From: Acheta domesticus | Lineage: Eukaryota; Arthropoda; Insecta; Orthoptera; Gryllidae | Assembly: GCA_031308135.1 (NCBI GenBank) | Contig: JAHLJT010009436.1 | Span: forward strand, 137,646,950-137,710,949 | Direction: 5' to 3' | Length of the DNA: 64,000 nucleotides | Shown here: piece after piece, positions 35,080 to 47,449 of the stretch | Position numbering within the stretch: position 1 is the first letter of the stretch | Layout: every line of letters begins with the position of its first letter | Translations under genes and position numbers: made by a program | The notes under the pieces: generated by a model | What the model was told of the DNA's origin: nothing | The model's database searches: none | The model's input: the letters and a program-made list of their open reading frames with translations, nothing else

Positions 35080-35575
35080 CTAAAAAATTTCAAATATCTA
35101 ATTCACTGGACACCTAAGCGCAGTGTCTCTTCTGAACATAAAAACAATGAGATTGACGACATAACTGATCTTCGAGACTGGTAAGTAACAGCAATTTTGT
35201 AAAAACTTAACTATTTAAAATAATATTTAAGATCTAGAAGCTTTCGTTGTTCATATTGTTTTACTAAATGTGCGAATATACAGTAATGTCAATTTAATGT
35301 ATTTATTCCTAATTTCCTTTGCCCCACTAACCTATAAAATAAGACAACTCTATCCAGATATTGTAAGTACTAGATGTGTTTGACCGAAAAATATGAAAAA
35401 GTGGTGGATTACAGAAGAAGTAGGGTTATAGGAAGTAGCAGACCTTCCCTACACTCCATTAAATGTTGAATAATATTACAAAGCGCGGAAGTACGTTGTA
35501 GTGGATTGGTGTTTCCAGGCAAGTCAACGGCTACGGTGACTAGTGCCGTAAGTGTTGTGCACGTTTTTCATGACT
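35080..35575. other. Unannotated AT-rich stretch
   Basis: No gene or repeat recognised. Confidence 0.35.
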
Positions 35576-35577
35576 GG

Positions 35578-35744
35578 GTGTGGCAGTGTTCCTCCCCCGC
35601 TGGATGGTGGGACGCCGGCGCCGACCTACACATTGGTTTGCGGGAGATTTCTCCTCCGGGTATCTCCCTTAGTGGGGCACCGCTCCAGCCAGGACAAGCT
35701 CTAAGCGCCCGACTGGTCTCCCGACATGAGTGGTAGTGTGGTAG
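35578..35744 (-). repeat. SINE family A, copy 2 (fragment)
   Basis: CCCCGCTGGATGG, GGGGCACCGCTCCAGCC, ACAAGCTCTAAG and GACTGGTCTCCCGACA align with copies at 22.9 and 53.8 kb. Truncated at the head side, where one arm of a palindromic MITE begins. Confidence 0.65.
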
Positions 35745-35817
35745 CGAAATACCGTGAGATATTCCATTTTGATGACCCCCCCCCCCCATCCGCCAAGAAA
35801 GAAAAACCGTCGTATAG
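35745..35817. mobile_element. Solo arm of the palindromic MITE
   Basis: GAAATACCGTGAGATATTCC through a long C-run to AGAAAGAAAAACCGTCGTATA matches the right arm of the element at 23.4 kb. The left arm is missing. Confidence 0.65.
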
Positions 35818-35999
35818 TAAGTGTTGGAATTCGACTGAGGGTGTAGCTAAAGTCAAAAATCCGCCTCCGTCGGCTCTCGAAACGTAGGACTGACTACCCG
35901 GTCAGTCAGCGTAGTGACAGCGGCAATGCTGGCTCTGAGTTCAACCCACAATCAGCCGGCACATGCAGCGGAGAGGACACAAGCGAGGGGCGGGAATGC

Positions 36000-36400
36000 C
36001 GTGAGAGGCAACGCGTGCGAGACCCGAGCAATCCGACGGGCGCGGGGTCCGGCGGGGGAGGGGCAGGCACGGCGGGGTGGCGGCCGCGGCGGGAGGGAAG
36101 CTGCCGTGAACGGTAGCGGCGGCGCGGACGACCGCCTGTCGACGTCACTTCCGCCGGCGGATAGAGCACGCGGCGCGGGGCGGCAGCCAATTCGTCAGAC
36201 ATTGTTGCACGTCCGCCGTTCCCAGCGGCGGCCGGCGGCGCACGGACAAAAGCGCAGCGCGCCGCCAACGCCGCCACCGCCGCCACCACCGCCGCCGCCG
36301 GCCGTACAAAAACCGCAGCGGCACGCCCGCGCGCGCGCGAACCCGCGCTCGCCGCCTCCGCACAGTGGCCCCAAGTGACGTCAAACGCGCACGACGCCTA
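36000..36400. other. CpG island
   Basis: CpG-dense DNA with CCGCCACC-type triplet repeats near 36265-36300 and GCGCGCGCG at about 36330. It may be a promoter; no exon demonstrable. Confidence 0.45.
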
Positions 36401-36834
36401 CTTGACTGTGATTTCGATTCGTATGTTTCAACCTAAAAAAATTGTATTACGTAAATGAAAATTAAATGAATGAAGGAACAATGAATGTCTTTTATTTTTA
36501 ATGTTTAATTTCCAATGTTTAGTTTCACACAAAGTTCACTAGTACCACTTCACACAAAGTTTACTATTTTCCGTTTAATATGCAATACATTTAATATACA
36601 AGTTGCAAAAAGGACACACTTTTCGTCTGTCTCCTTTCACGAAACACGTAGCATCTTGAATAAATTAGATGATTACTTTATGTTCCTGTCTTTTTTTATA
36701 ATCTTTCGTTGCCTCTCAGTTAATTTCAGGTGAAAATCGCATCTTCAATGAACAATTGCATCTAGAAACATGTTTTACGCATTACTCTCATTCGCTTTGA
36801 CGTAACAGGTTTTGCCCATCGATTAAAAATGTTT

Positions 36835-37035
36835 GCCCCGGTTGCGCCCACTGCCACTGCCGCTGCCGCCGCTTCTGCTGGGTCGATAGGCCGCCGCGGC
36901 CGCGTTGCTCTTCGCACGCGCTGTGCGATGCTCCGGAATAAATAGGCAACAGCGCGCCCCGCTTCATTCACGCCCGCCCCCGCTCTCCCTCATCGCGCCA
37001 AAAATTCCTGCGCGGCGGCGGAGCTAATTGTCAGG
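36835..37035. other. CpG island with TATA-like AATAAATAG
   Basis: A compact CpG-rich block with a possible TATA element at about 36936 and CTAATTGTCAGGTGG near 37024. It could be a promoter or enhancer, but no transcript can be supported. Confidence 0.35.
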
Positions 37036-37039
37036 TGGA

Positions 37040-39055
37040 AAGATTCGGTACGATTCAACTTTTGTGGCATTGCGTTCTGTTTCATGGCTGAGGCAATAGA
37101 TATTTCAAAATAAAAAGCGCAAATAATTTTGTCGAATATGCTCAATTAGTACTTTGACAGATTTTGTTTTTTCGTGTTTCTAGTCAGAATGGAATGCGAT
37201 CACGAATATGTGAAAGTGACCTGGTCGAATTTTGGAAATCTGCAGTTCAGAATTGCAGATCATAAAACACATACAGAGCCGTTGAACTGTCACTTTATCG
37301 TTTACGCAGAAGGGTTATTCTGGGATTAGCGGCAGACTGAAACATTGTAGCATTACATTGTAAGTTCTCAAATGGAAATTAATGCCTCTACAAAATATAA
37401 TTTCAAAGCAATAAATGGATAGATTTCTCGTGCCTTGGTCAATCATTTGAAAAGTTAAAAAATGAAAAATTGTAATTTCGCAAAATGCGTTAGAGACAGG
37501 AAAGCTTATGCATTTAATTACACAAATGGCAAATGGAATATGTGAATAGAGTAATTACAAACAAAACAATGAATTTTGTCTTGAATAACATGCGTCCGCA
37601 CAATATTACCATCGCAAGATTGTGAGTGAAGTAATGTATTAATTAATGAAATGGAATCAAAGTTTGTATTTATCAAGTTCATGACATTTTTCTTCTCAAC
37701 ACACAGTATATCAGTAGAGTAAATGTTGCTGAGAATTTGTTGCAATATATAGGAAAACTTTTTGAAAAATATACAAATTAATCCAAGGCAGTGATGTATG
37801 AATCTACTTTTAATACTGTACATCAGTTGGAAAATAATTCAAACTTTTCGTAGGAAATTCTGTAATTCACAGTCATAACTATTTTAAAACAATATGAATA
37901 TTCAAACTATTAGGCTCATTCGGGTCTGTCAATTATTACTCATATTTTATTTCTCACTTGAAAATCGAAATTATATAAATGAAAATAAGCTTACAATTGG
38001 TAGCATATATTCAATACTTCAGAATTACGCAACAGTTTAGCACTAATCGGATGAAATGCAAATGAAATAATCATATTCAGGCATTGCTCAAACCATAAAA
38101 GAAATTCTCCATTACACGAAAGGCAATTTTATTTCCAGATCATTACATGTGAACCTATCTAGAGCGCCATGGTAAAATGAAATGCTGTGCATCGATTTGC
38201 ATCACTGCCAAAATGAGATAGAGAACAAAAATTAGATTACGTCGGCCTAATAGGGTTTCCCACGTCAGTAATATGTTGGGGATGTTTACAGGATATAATT
38301 AGTTTACTGACCGATTAACGTGCAAAACACATCGCTGTTGGCGCGAACGTGACGGTGGTGGAATCAGCGCTGCGATTAAAATATAGCAATTTCACCGGCA
38401 GTTCTGGCACCACGTGATAAAACGTTATCACAAGTGTTTTATTTGGAACGTGACACAATTTCAAACACTGATACGCCCGTGCCTGCTTTCTTTGCCAGCG
38501 AATTACATCGGATGTTGCTGAGAAACGCTAGTCATTGTCGCTTACAGCTGCCTTTTGTTTACAGAGAACTCTAGGTTCCTAGGCGTCAGAAACAAGTCGA
38601 ATGCGCAGAAAGATGGGAGTTGAATTTGAAATAAATTCGTGAATTTCAAATATTGGTTTGGGCAGAGTGAGATTGTATAGGTCTGAACATGCATTTTTGG
38701 TTAATCAGAAGTTTACGGTGCTCCCTCAGTCAGGTTTAGAATGAACCATGTCAATAAATGAGTCAATAAAATCATTCCTCTTGTATTACAAATGTATTAA
38801 AATATCGTCTAGGCCCATTGTATCATCTCTAAGGATAACGAATGTTGTTTATTGGTGTCATATTGCACACGTTTGTGCATGATATTCAGCGTTCCTAATT
38901 CGCATTTTTTGTATTTTCCTACACAATTGTTGGGTTTATCGTAAAGGAGAATTTGATGGTTGTTTTTTCACTAATGAATTTCACTAATTTGCTAAAAAAA
39001 TTAATTACATGCTTTCATTAGACATAACAATACTACAATTACATAAACATAAATT
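37040..39055. other. Unannotated AT-rich stretch
   Basis: About 2 kb with no gene, RNA or recognisable repeat. Confidence 0.4.
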
Positions 39056-39057
39056 TA

Positions 39058-39282
39058 GCCGGCCCGGTGGCGGAGATCGCTAAAGCAGTAGTGCCGAAGC
39101 GATCTCGGACCGAAGGAGCGCGGGTTCGATTCCCGCTTCGGGCATCGTCCTTTCACTCCCTATCATCACCATATCGTTTCATCCTCATAGCTACTATAAC
39201 GTTAAAATCCAATAGTGGTCGCTAATGACCTAGAAGTTGATGGAACCTTAAATAAAAGTAAATAAATAAATAAATAAATAAA
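39058..39282 (+). repeat. Full-length tRNA-derived SINE with (AAAT)n tail
   Basis: The 5' part folds like a class II tRNA: GCCCG pairs with CGGGC, there is a long variable arm, and the B box is GGTTCGATTCC at about 39123. A body of about 110 bp and an AAATAAATAAAT tail follow, so this is a SINE and not a tRNA gene. Possible AT-rich target duplications flank it. Confidence 0.72.
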
Positions 39283-39289
39283 CTTAGTA

Positions 39290-40970
39290 TTCGGTTTTCC
39301 ATAAAGTTATGTTTCCTCTTCTGGAATGTCGTAGACATTTCTTTTGCCATCCTCCAGTCATCAGATATTTGGGCGGACTTCTAAAGACAGTAATCCTTCC
39401 GCACTAATTGTACCACAATTGTGTCTTCTGAGTAACATTTCTGATCCAAGAACGTCAGTCACCATGCCACTGCTGCAGTTCAGAATTACTCACTGCCAGT
39501 CGCTGCAAAGGATCGTTATCGACGGCGCATCGGATTGAGAAGAACCTCTTCGATCCTCCCGCAGCGGAGGGGCGCGGGCGCGACGACCGAGGCGCTGCAC
39601 GCCGCCGCGCTCATTTACAGCATTAAAAAGACATCAGCCTGCAAAAAGCAACGCTACATTGTATCGAACGCCATTCTTGCTTTTAGCTGTTTCTGCTCTA
39701 ACATTCTAACGTAATGGCCCCAACATTTTTAACCTGTCATTACAGAAATTACAAAATCATGAATTTTCCATTTTTTATATACCCCATAAAAGAAAAGCAT
39801 AAGAAGAGCGTTGGTGAAATATTAAATTAATGTAAAAATTATTATGTTTTAAAAGTCTTAAAATAAGCGAGAAGGCCGAGTCATCCTGACATTGTCTATT
39901 GCATTTGTTATATAATTTTGCCTTCGTTTTTAAGAGAACCTGTTTGAAACACTTCTATTCTGCTAATTATTCTGATAATTAGAAAGTTGTTTATCGTTAT
40001 CATATCAATAATGTCAAATAATATGCTGAACATAAAGACATGTGGTTTAACTCCCAAAATTTAGTAGTTACTCATGCAAAGGTACCTATTTTCTGGATTG
40101 TAACGATATCACAAAATTGAAACTGGAGATTTTTGCCTAAAATAAAATCTGTTCTAAAAAATCAGATATTTAAGAGAGGCGATGCACATTTTTTTGAATT
40201 AATGCAATTTTTGAACAAAACTTTTCTTAAAAACGTCTCCAAATGTTTTCGTTAATTTTTGTCCATGAAGAAAACGAGAGACGTTTAAAGGAATGACGAA
40301 TCTCTCATTTTCGTTGATCTCTCTGAATTTTCGAAAATTGCGGGTTGGAAATAATGGGCGAGAAAATTCGATATTTAAGCGTCAGCTCAAGTTGGTACGT
40401 CAGAGCGGCTACTTGGTGTAGTAGTAATGCGCACGGCAAATTTACTCTCTGGACCTGAGCTCAAGTCTCTGCGCGGAAAAAAAATTGCTTGAAAACAAGT
40501 TTGCAGGCTCATGTAGTAGTATAATATTGTGAAACCGTTACAAATAATGCGAGAAAAAATGTGCTGTTGGAGCCCTACTATGTTTGGTATCAAGGACCCA
40601 GAAAACGTGCATTCTAAACGTGTTAGAGAAAGTAATTTAGTACAAATAGGAACAAGATTTATCCATTTTTTCGATATGAGTGCCCTACAATACGAAAAAT
40701 CGTCACTTTTTGCTTCAGCATTACAATACCTTTTTTACTAAGTACGTAGTAGGCGAGAAAGTATTACCAAGCGTTCAGTTGTTGCAATAATAATAACTAT
40801 TTTAAAAACTGACTTTTGATTTCTGATACCACTCATAATTTGTATCAATATTAGTAGAGAGATTAAAATACTTGGGTTACGAATACAATAACAGTGGTAG
40901 AGTACTATGTTAAAGAAGTTTCTTGGGAATAAGTGGTATTGGAGACGTAGGGCAGATAGAAATCGACAAA
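39290..40970. other. Unannotated stretch
   Basis: A small CpG-rich patch at 39545-39620; the rest is AT-rich. A weak tRNA-like region (40400-40480, GAGCTCAAGTCTC) might be a decayed SINE head. No gene seen. Confidence 0.3.
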
Positions 40971-40973
40971 ATA

Positions 40974-41690
40974 CACCACTGAGGTGACAAAAGTCATGGG
41001 ATACCTCCTAATATCGTGTCGGATCTCCTTTTCCCTGGTGAAGTGTAGCAACTCGATGTGGCATGGATTCAACATGTCGTTGGAAATCTCCTGCAGAAAT
41101 ACTGAGCCAATGCTGCGTCTACAGTTGTCCATAATCCCACAAGTATTGCTAGTGCAGGATTTTATGCACGAACTGACATCTTAATTATGTCCCATAAATG
41201 TTCTATGAGATTCGTATCGAGCGATCAGGGTGGACAAATCATTCTCTCGAATTGTCCAGAATGTTCTTCAAACCAATCGCGAACGATTGAGACCCGATGA
41301 CATGGTGCATTGTCAAAAATTCCACAGTTGTTTGGGAACATGATGTCAATCAATGGCTGTAAATGGTCTCCAAGTAGCTGAACTGAACGATTTCCAGTCT
41401 ATGATCGGTTCAGTTGGACCAGAAAATTCAGTCCATTCCATTTAAAAACTGCCCATATCATTGTGGAGCTGCCACCAGCTTGCACATGGCTTCGTGGAGT
41501 TCGCGCCGCACTCGATCCCCACAATTGAAATCGGGACTCATCTAACCAAGCTAATTTCCAGTCGTCTATGGTCCAATCGATATGATCAGGAGCCCAGGAG
41601 AGGCTCTGCAGGCGATGACATGCTGTTATCAATGGCACTAGAGCAGGTCTTCTATTGCCATAGCTCATTAAAGGTAAATTATACACATGG
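40974..41690 (-). pseudogene. Tc1-like transposase relic
   Basis: The minus strand gives the catalytic half of an IS630-Tc1 transposase: AWLDESRFQLWG (first Asp), IFDNAPCHRVS (second Asp) and SLDTNLIEHLWD (third acidic position, family SPDLNPIEHLWD). A stop codon lies just before the last motif, and frames shift near 41400. The element end on the left reads CACTGAGGTGACAAAAGTCA. The N-terminal DNA-binding half and the other end are missing. Dead copy. Confidence 0.85.
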
Positions 41691-41699
41691 AGATGACAT

Positions 41700-43095
41700 A
41701 CGGTATAATATATGTAATAGAGGAAAATTAAAATGGTAAGAAAATTTTGAAGCAGCGAATATATCAGAAGCGAAAGAAGTACTAATTAAAACGTCCCCTG
41801 AAGACGATCTGGACACCCAGGTGAGACACGGAAAGAGTGCTTATTGATACAAAGATATCAAATAATGATTCACCAGCGATTTAAAGTGTACCTGCAGACT
41901 GAATGGTAGATGCGAAAGTTAAGAATGAAGTGATGCTTCCCACTGTCCAGAATATGACATGACAAATAATGGGGTAGTTCACATCACATCAGAAGAGTTA
42001 AATTTAAATGTTTAAATCAACAAGAAACAAAATTCAAACACCCGAGAAAATCGTGAGAACGACATTTTTGCGCATATGATCATGAACATATAGTCATATA
42101 ATTCGACCGAATTTTGAACCGCTTTTGTCAGCAACAGTATGGCAAGGAAAATATGGTTCGAGGGTGGCGAAATGCCAAGGGGGTCGCATGTGGGGCAGAG
42201 ACGGACGGGAGTTGGGACGAGAGTTGAATAAACAAGTACGCGAGGTGGAGGCAGGGCAACCGGAAAACTGCCTTCAACAAGAACAGAGTCAGCGGTGAGG
42301 GTGGAAATAACGATGTGCAGATGCCAGATGCGACTGAAATGGTAATGGGATATTAGCGTCAGGGTCAGGGGCGGGATTCGCAACAGGAAAGCAGCAAGGG
42401 GAGTCACAGACTATGAGCTGGTCTGGCTTGCAAGGGCGCTCCTGTTCTCAGGCCCTTGTGTCGACGAATGTTCAGCAAGACCCATAAAAGCAAACCCTTC
42501 TGCCATGTGAGTGGCATAAAAAAGAGACATCTTTGTGACAGGGACATCTTGTATTGTGATGATGCCCTGTGAATCACCCCACCCCGACATTTACGCAATG
42601 ATTTTCTGTACCTGTAGGGATGGTATATGAATAACGAATATATAATAAGAATGGAAGGAAGCGAAACCTTTCGCGAACCTATTTTGTCGAGTTATGGATC
42701 ACCACTTCCACATGTATTAACCACAATTCAAACCCCGGGACCAAATCCGGGAAGACAGTGCGCTGGCCGCTACTCGTCTGGTCATCCCTTAACCCGCGGC
42801 GACAGGTGAGACGATGTCCACCTCGGAAAGCTGCGTTCTCGGCCTAGAGCAGTGGTGCCAAGGTCTACTGGTGGCAGTGACACGTCTGGCGGCACCCTGC
42901 CATGACACGAGCTTCTCTGCGTCACTAGCGTCGGGAGAGTAAACTGTTAGTAATCCCGCCGTTTTACAATAGTTGTGGCGTTGTCTCTTGCGGCGGGGTT
43001 ATGAGCTGCGTGGAGAAGCGATTTCGTCGTGTCACTCTTGCCACGAACGCCCGCTCGTGGCATCGACCTTGACAGCAATGGCCTAGAGGCTTCCG
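41700..43095. other. Unannotated stretch
   Basis: No gene recognised. GAGCAGTGGTGCCAAGG near 42847 looks like a hAT-type end, but no partner was confirmed. Confidence 0.3.
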
Positions 43096-43099
43096 AACG

Positions 43100-43335
43100 C
43101 GTCGACCTCCGTGGACGTCCGTGGATCTTCCCTTCTGCCTCCTCCCCTTGCTTCCTCTCCTTCCTTCCCTAACGCGGCGCGACCGATGCATCAAAAGCGT
43201 ATCAAGGAGAGCGAAGCCTCACGCCGCGCCGCGCGCACCGCACCGCACCGCACCGCGCCGCGCCACGCAGGCTCTCGCCCGCGGGGACGGACCCGCGCAG
43301 TGCGGCGCGATCTGCATGCATACGACCCAAAGAAA
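43100..43335. other. CpG-rich block with (ACCGC)n
   Basis: Contains CGCACCGCACCGCACCGC at 43235-43260. The reverse complement of this pentamer pattern occurs in the island at 48.8 kb. Confidence 0.45.
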
Positions 43336-43339
43336 CGCG

Positions 43340-43475
43340 CTGGCTTTTTTGACAAACAGCCAAAGCAGGGGCTCGCAGAGGGGTCGCTATCGACCCCCTG
43401 GGGTCGATAAAATCTTAGGGTGGGTCAGTGAAGAAAAAGGGGTCGATTGGGGGATCAATAGGCCAATGTGAACTG
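43340..43475. mobile_element. Possible hAT-type terminal fragment
   Basis: Repeated GGGGTCG words (GGGGTCGCTATCGACCCC, GGGGTCGATAAAATC, AAGGGGTCGATTGGGGG) resemble the subterminal zone of non-autonomous hAT elements. Boundaries not found. Confidence 0.22.
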
Positions 43476-44130
43476 GTGACTAACAGGAATAATCCAGATC
43501 AAGATGTCATTGACAGCTAAAAATATTAATGAAGTCGAATTATTTCATGATGTAAAGTAACAATAAATTACAAATTCACTCCTTTAACGTATTAATCGTC
43601 CATCTTTTAGAAAACTCAGGAAATAGTAACGATGTATTCATAATATTACTACATCGCGCAAGCAAATAATCTCCGCAATATTGGCATTGGGGAAAAGTAA
43701 TGGCCAATTCTTAAGAAAACGCTTAACAGAGACGGCATTTTCTAGCAATTGCACAACAATGAAGATTAGAAATAACGAATCTCAAAGACTCTATTTTTGG
43801 GAATAGAGAAATTTACGAAAATATTGGCAGGCGACATTGTTATCTGCAAGTCGTCAATATGGAATTCTTTGTATTATGATTGTGTTGTATGCTGTAGGAG
43901 TAAATGGAAGGAGGCGATAAAATAATTCTTTCAAAAGGAGTACATGCAAGAGAAAGGTTGGAAATCCCTGAGCTAAAGGATACGGGTAAATGGAACACAT
44001 GTCGAATACACGTTTTTAATTAAGTCGAAATAATTCAGTAGTAGTCATGCGAAGGAAGTGAGTCGAGATGTGCCACATCTATATTTTGGTAATATGCCTT
44101 GGACTTTTGAGAAAGGTCGACGTTAATTGC

Positions 44131-44370
44131 GGAAACTGTCTTAAGGCCGGAGCCTCGCCGTCGACATGGAAATACGCAAGCAAAGCCAGTCCAATTGAAC
44201 GAATAAAAATGGTGATTTTTTTGTTAAGATAATTATCTTAATATGTACAACTTTTCCGGAGACTGTCTTAAAGCTGGAGCCTCAACGTTGACATGGAAAT
44301 GCTCTGGCAAAGCGAGTCAAATTGACCGAATAAAATTGCATTTTTTGTGAAGATAACATAACCTAACAAG
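44131..44370 (+). repeat. Tandem duplication, 127-bp period
   Basis: GGA(A/G)ACTGTCTTAA...GGAGCCTC...ACATGGAAAT...CCGAATAAA-type sequence occurs at 44131 and 44258, about 80 percent alike by eye. Confidence 0.7.
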
Positions 44371-44670
44371 TACTTTTTGAATCAACGTCCGTTATGAGAC
44401 GTTTCGCCAGAGAGCGATGAAAAGATTTTTTGTCTGTAAATATGGCGTTACAGATCATGTATAAAGGTCTGGAGCGCTGAAAAGGGATTATATTCTGAAA
44501 ATACAAATCTTGTGCAAGTTGAAAGTTTGTGCGGTTGCGTCACGAGCGATGCATATTCGGTCAGGGGCATCAAAATCCATTTTGCACGACCGATAAATCA
44601 ATAGGGCGCTCGCAATGTAAAGTTTAGATAAGAGATTCGTGTGTCGTAATGAATATCTTGACAACATTAA

Positions 44671-46242
44671 CCCGTCGATGTACCGATGAAGAATATTACA
44701 CTTAAACACTTAAGGGGCCTCTGAGGCCCCCTCCTAAATTTACAACGTACGTCGGAAAAAGTGAGGTAATTTTTAGTAGAATTAATGATAATGGTATTTT
44801 ATTTCTTCACGTAGTTTACAACAGTAAGATTTTGATTATGATGTAATTTTTATTTGCAATTATTCCAACTAATAAAATATTTAGTGATCTCAAATATTTC
44901 TTTCACATTTTGTACATACACTCTCTTTCAGCCCATTTTGTGCGGCCATAAATAAGAACAAAAAATTATATATAAATAGTAATAAACCAAAATATTTCTT
45001 TACATTTTTATTAATATTTAATTTGAAAAATCATTAACCTTTACCGTTTACTTGTGGAAATTCTATTGCTGGCTCCTATGGATACATTTTTGTGAATTTC
45101 GAAAACATTTAAGCAGTTCAATGTTCTTTTCTGTGTTTTGGGATTGTTAATCCTTGATTTTGTTTCGTTTTGAAAGCTTTTCGGTAGTTCATTTAGGAAA
45201 ATCCGTCGCCACCAAGTGACATTTTCGTTCTAGTTTTTGGGTATCTTGGTGTAATAAATATTGCGTCGGAGCAGCAATATCGTTTACATTGTACGAGAGA
45301 TGCATTGGTCATCGGCATGTTTTTTATGTTTTCAGTTCACTTGGTATCTCTTTTGTGTTTTGACATAGAATTCTTAACAGTGTAAGTTTTTTTGTAACAG
45401 GAACTCTGCGAGTAAGAACGTAAAAAAATATCCACAGAAATGTTGTATTCTCCTTTCCTCAAGGGTTGGGTCCGTTCTTTCACACTTGCAGCCAAATCTT
45501 TCACCAAGGGCTCGTCCTTTTGCCTACCAAAATATATACTGCAGTTGAATGCAAACCCGTTCTCCACATCACAACATCAGAATTTTTTTATGCCATATTT
45601 ATCAGGTTTATTCCTCATAGACGTTGTGGAAGATCACCGCATTTCGTTTCTCATCAAAGTGCATGCACCGTCAAATGTTTTCGAAAATACGAATATTCAT
45701 TATTGAAGTGAAAAACGGATCACTTCTTTTACTCAAAAACAAATCCCTTCTGTATATAATCAAGCTCTTTTCAATACAATTTTTTACACATATTCACTGA
45801 AGTTAGATTAATTTTTGAAGGTCGCTACTTCCCGCACAATTGAGAGAACTTATTCACACGTGTGACAGATACAAAACTAAATTTTGTATTGAAGATCTGC
45901 TAACTCAAAAAAGATAATGTCGAAAAGTAAAAGTATAAAGGAATTTCACTGTCGTAGTCCATTGTCGATCGTGCAATATTTTTTATAGAAATATTTTCAA
46001 CGAAGCCAGAGAACAAATAGGGGGCCTTTCAGGCCCCTTAAGTGGAAAGTGCGACTACCTACAGAAAAAGCTTGAATTCTAAAAACCAATTAGTTTCCGT
46101 CTCTTCTCCTTGTAATATTAGTAACAAAAATGATTGTTTTAAGATGTCAAGAAATATTATTAGCCACAAGCAAAACACAACAGAGTTACAGCGATGAGAA
46201 GATGTCAAGGGGCCTCCGAGGCCCCTTAAGTGCATCGACGGG
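44671..46242 (-). mobile_element. piggyBac-family transposon, internally deleted, TTAA-flanked
   Basis: Ends are CCCGTCGATG and CATCGACGGG, with TTAA directly outside both (44667-44670, 46243-46246), the piggyBac insertion rule. Subterminal palindromic blocks (CACTTAAGGGGCCTCTGAGGCCCC type) lie 26 bp inside the left end and immediately inside the right end, mirroring the uneven spacer layout of piggyBac. A second right-hand block lies at about 46020-46045. The element is 1572 bp, shorter than intact copies, and the coding region is broken. Confidence 0.85.
44990..45960 (-). pseudogene. piggyBac transposase relic
   Basis: Minus-strand fragments in order are a possible start MDYDSEIPLYFYF (about 45955), then RNKPDKYGIK, a stop, and NGFAFNCSIYFGRQKDEPLV (45337-45567 frame), then WWRRIFLNELPKSF (about 45215). 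These correspond to the KPxKWGIK and GYxYxFxIYxGK motifs of the DDE domain and a C-terminal WWRR-IF segment. Frameshifts, stops and a large N-terminal deletion make it non-functional. Confidence 0.72.
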
Positions 46243-46367
46243 TTAAAAAATGGATATTCCAAAACATTTTAAAGTATTGAACTGAAAAGTTTTGTCGTAT
46301 GTCAATTTGAAAAACATTTCAAGAAGTTGTCGTGGGCTTCCGCGCCCAGAGTCATGATTTGAACTGT

Positions 46368-46496
46368 CCGGGTGACGCCGCATCGAAGGCTGACGTGCTG
46401 CGGTCTCGCGTTCTTCAGGGCACTATAGCTCTAAAAAAGGCCGCGATATGTTGGTCGAAATGTCAGCACCTCAGCCTTCGACGCGACGCCACCCGG
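46368..46496. repeat. Foldback related to that at 10.65 kb
   Basis: TCCGGGTGACGCCGCATCGA and an inverted partner (ending ACGCGACGCCACCCGGA) form arms of about 34 bp. CTGTCCGG-GACGCCGC-TC-AAG is shared with the 10.65-kb foldback. Confidence 0.45.
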
Positions 46497-46499
46497 ATA

Positions 46500-47445
46500 G
46501 CCCAGATCATTTCAAGAGGTTTCTATGGATACGTCCTAGAGTGAAAATGAAGGGCGCCATTGTCAGGAAACCGATGGGGAACCGACCAGTTCAGTGGCTA
46601 GAGTGGCTGAGTACTGCCCTGGAACGTGGCTGCCCTGGAACGAAGTTTCCCCCAAATAATTATTCCCAAAAATAAGACTTTTTTGTCGCTTTGGCGCAGA
46701 AAAGAAGTCTTAAGTCATAAAGATAATACCTATTGCAATGTTATATTTATTTATTCATTTAATTGACCGACTGAATTACTTATTCACGTACTTAATACTA
46801 AACAACCATGTCGAAAAGCCCAAAAACTAGTTTCGTGAGAACAAAAAGATAAACTATTTTACAGACAGATTCAACAAAAATGTTATTTATGACCGTGCTG
46901 ATTAATGTGCTAATATTGTAAAAATAATTCACGAATTCAAAAATAACATTTGAAAATTATACGATATGTATGAGTATAAAATAGTTCGACCAAGTATGCG
47001 TCGAAGGGCGTACATATCGTCGAACTGACTGCGTATGTGGATTATGAACTCAGCCTTTCCAACACATTCCGCGCTTGGCTTCCGGGGAATCCCTCCAAGA
47101 GCAGCGAACTCCTGCAACGCATTGAATCTTTAATAAAATTAAGACACCGGCATAAGCGACCACGGCTACGTTTGAGGCCTCTTCACTTAAAAAGGAAATT
47201 AAATGAACTTACGCGTCAAGTGAAACTATAGTGATGCTAAAACAGCAGTACTTTCTCTCCCGTATTTTCACATAAAATTATGCGAAAAGTACTCAAGTTT
47301 TCGAAAAATTATACATGATCTATCTTTAAAGTCGAACAAACGCAAAATGAAAACAACCCCAGAAGTGCCATTAACAGATTTCTATTGTCAAAAGACATAA
47401 AATAGTTCATAGCTCACCAAACCCCATCAGCACCGCAAAAACCAA
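46500..47445. other. Unannotated stretch
   Basis: No gene recognised. Short open frames at 46929-47231 on both strands are not family-like. Confidence 0.3.
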
Positions 47446-47449
47446 ATTC

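Noticed and set aside
36145..36384. Arg-rich ORFs in the CpG island
   Set aside because: They come from CCGCCACC triplet repeats.
39060..39142. Possible class II tRNA gene
   Set aside because: It continues directly into a SINE body with an (AAAT)n tail, so it is a SINE head.
42012..42407. 131-residue minus-strand ORF
   Set aside because: Composition is random-like and no domain is recognisable.
42847..42880. CAGTGGTGCCAAGG as a hAT end
   Set aside because: No matching right end could be located, although GGGGTCG repeats at 43.4 kb are suggestive.
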